A program made the position numbers and the translations under genes. 5,534 nt of DNA from an uncultured Clostridia bacterium (lineage in GTDB: Bacteria > Bacillota > Clostridia > Oscillospirales > Oscillospiraceae). The DNA is taken from contig CAMEMX010000107.1 of NCBI GenBank assembly GCA_945927915.1, positions 1-5,534 of the forward strand, in the 5' to 3' direction. Shown piece by piece: positions 5,256-5,534 of the stretch (positions are counted from its first letter, which is position 1; the number at the start of each line of letters is the position of its first letter). The notes under the pieces were generated by a model. The model searched no databases, had not been told where the DNA came from, and saw only the letters and a list, made by a program, of their open reading frames with translations.

Positions 5256-5263
5256 CCTATTAT
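5251..5263. promoter_or_regulatory. ATAAT-CCT-ATTAT dyad over the bcp start site (candidate operator)
   Basis: A perfect 5-bp inverted repeat with a 3-nt centre overlaps the -10 box and the predicted transcription start, a classic repressor position. The half-sites resemble those in PerR and Fur boxes, but the spacing (3 nt rather than 1) does not fit either box, and part of the symmetry comes from the TATAAT itself. Confidence 0.3.
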
Positions 5264-5336
5264 GGATGGCATATGCCTGATGACTGCGAGGCAGCCGCAG
5301 AACCGAAGCGCAGAAACAGCTTCCGGGCTGAAAATG

Positions 5337-5343
5337 AAAGGAG
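5337..5343 (+). promoter_or_regulatory. Ribosome binding site deciding the bcp start
   Basis: AAAGGAG lies 8 nt before the ATG at 5352. It favours that start over in-frame ATGs at 5262, 5280 and 5334, none of which has a good ribosome site. Confidence 0.75.
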
Positions 5344-5351
5344 AAACCGGA

Positions 5352-5534
5352 ATGTTGGAAGTTGGAACAATAGCCCCTGCGTTTACTTTGTCGGATCAGT
5401 ACGGAAACCCTGTCAGCCTGTCTGAGTACCGGGGCAGGAAAGTGGTGCTGTACTTTTATCCCAGAGACAACACGCCCGGCTGCGCCCGGGAGGCTGTCGC
5501 CTTTGCGAGAGCCTACGAGAATTTCAAATCCAGA
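5352..5534 (+). CDS. bcp: Thiol peroxidase of the Bcp/PrxQ type, N-terminal part (cut by window edge)
   Basis: The first 61 residues of an AhpC/TSA-fold peroxiredoxin, about 40 percent of the usual length of roughly 150; the rest lies beyond the right edge. The family reduces hydrogen peroxide and organic peroxides in the cytoplasm with thioredoxin as reductant. Seen: GTIAPAFTLSDQYGNPVSLS (5-24), the family opening; VVLYFYPRDNTPGC (31-44), with peroxidatic Cys44 in the usual place; and the helix start AREAVAFARAYE. In classical members the resolving cysteine is five residues after the first (GCxxEAC); here that position is Val49, so this is either a 1-Cys form or has its second cysteine elsewhere. 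The start at 5352 fits the AAAGGAG and the family N-terminus. It is divergent from the exonuclease-like gene. Confidence 0.9.
   Translation, partial: MLEVGTIAPAFTLSDQYGNPVSLSEYRGRKVVLYFYPRDNTPGCAREAVAFARAYENFKSR

Noticed and set aside
5278..5316. CTGATGA followed by a stem and GAA, reminiscent of a hammerhead ribozyme core
   Set aside because: After the stem CTGCG/CGCAG the sequence reads AAC rather than GAAA, and no matching stem III or cleavage triplet is in place, so the core is not satisfied.

Overview
The window looks like ordinary chromosome from a Gram-positive, Clostridia-type bacterium (Firmicutes, plausibly the Oscillospiraceae/Ruminococcaceae group). The basis is strong AGGAGG-type ribosome binding sites, TATAAT-like promoters (several with a TGn extension) in short AT-rich gaps, moderately GC-rich coding DNA, a lipoprotein signal, and protein families typical of gut Clostridia. 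This placement is an inference from style; no marker gene fixes the species.

Layout, left to right. (1) 1-2728, minus strand: a flavin reductase-like protein (2728-2168) and a nitroreductase (2153-1623) form a tight two-gene flavoprotein unit. A GH13 alpha-amylase-family enzyme (1541-261) follows with its own promoter, and the start of trmB (tRNA m7G46 methyltransferase, from 257, cut by the left edge) lies 3 nt after the amylase stop. (2) 2729-2868: a divergent promoter region with an imperfect dyad. (3) 2869-3541, plus strand: a secreted lipoprotein with a complete rhodanese domain, then a small helical protein of unknown function, probably in one transcript. (4) 3542-3683: a convergent gap holding a GC-rich hairpin that suits termination of the minus-strand regulator gene. 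(5) 4409-3684, minus strand: a MerR-family regulator with a TipAS-type ligand domain, behind a promoter with the 19-bp -35/-10 spacer and central dyad typical of MerR-activated promoters. (6) 5077-4526, minus strand: a DEDDh 3'-5' exonuclease-like protein. (7) 5078-5351: a second divergent promoter region. (8) 5352-5534, plus strand: the first 61 residues of a Bcp/PrxQ-type thiol peroxidase, cut by the right edge.

Several genes concern redox or stress: two flavoproteins, a rhodanese, a thiol peroxidase and a drug-sensing MerR regulator. They lie in separate transcription units, and nothing seen links them into one pathway. No mobile element, CRISPR array, RNA gene, defence system or integration scar was found. 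The largest gene-free stretch is 274 bp. I do not see a new multi-gene system; the best leads are the self-regulating TipAS/MerR locus, the lipoprotein plus small-protein pair, and the bcp control region.
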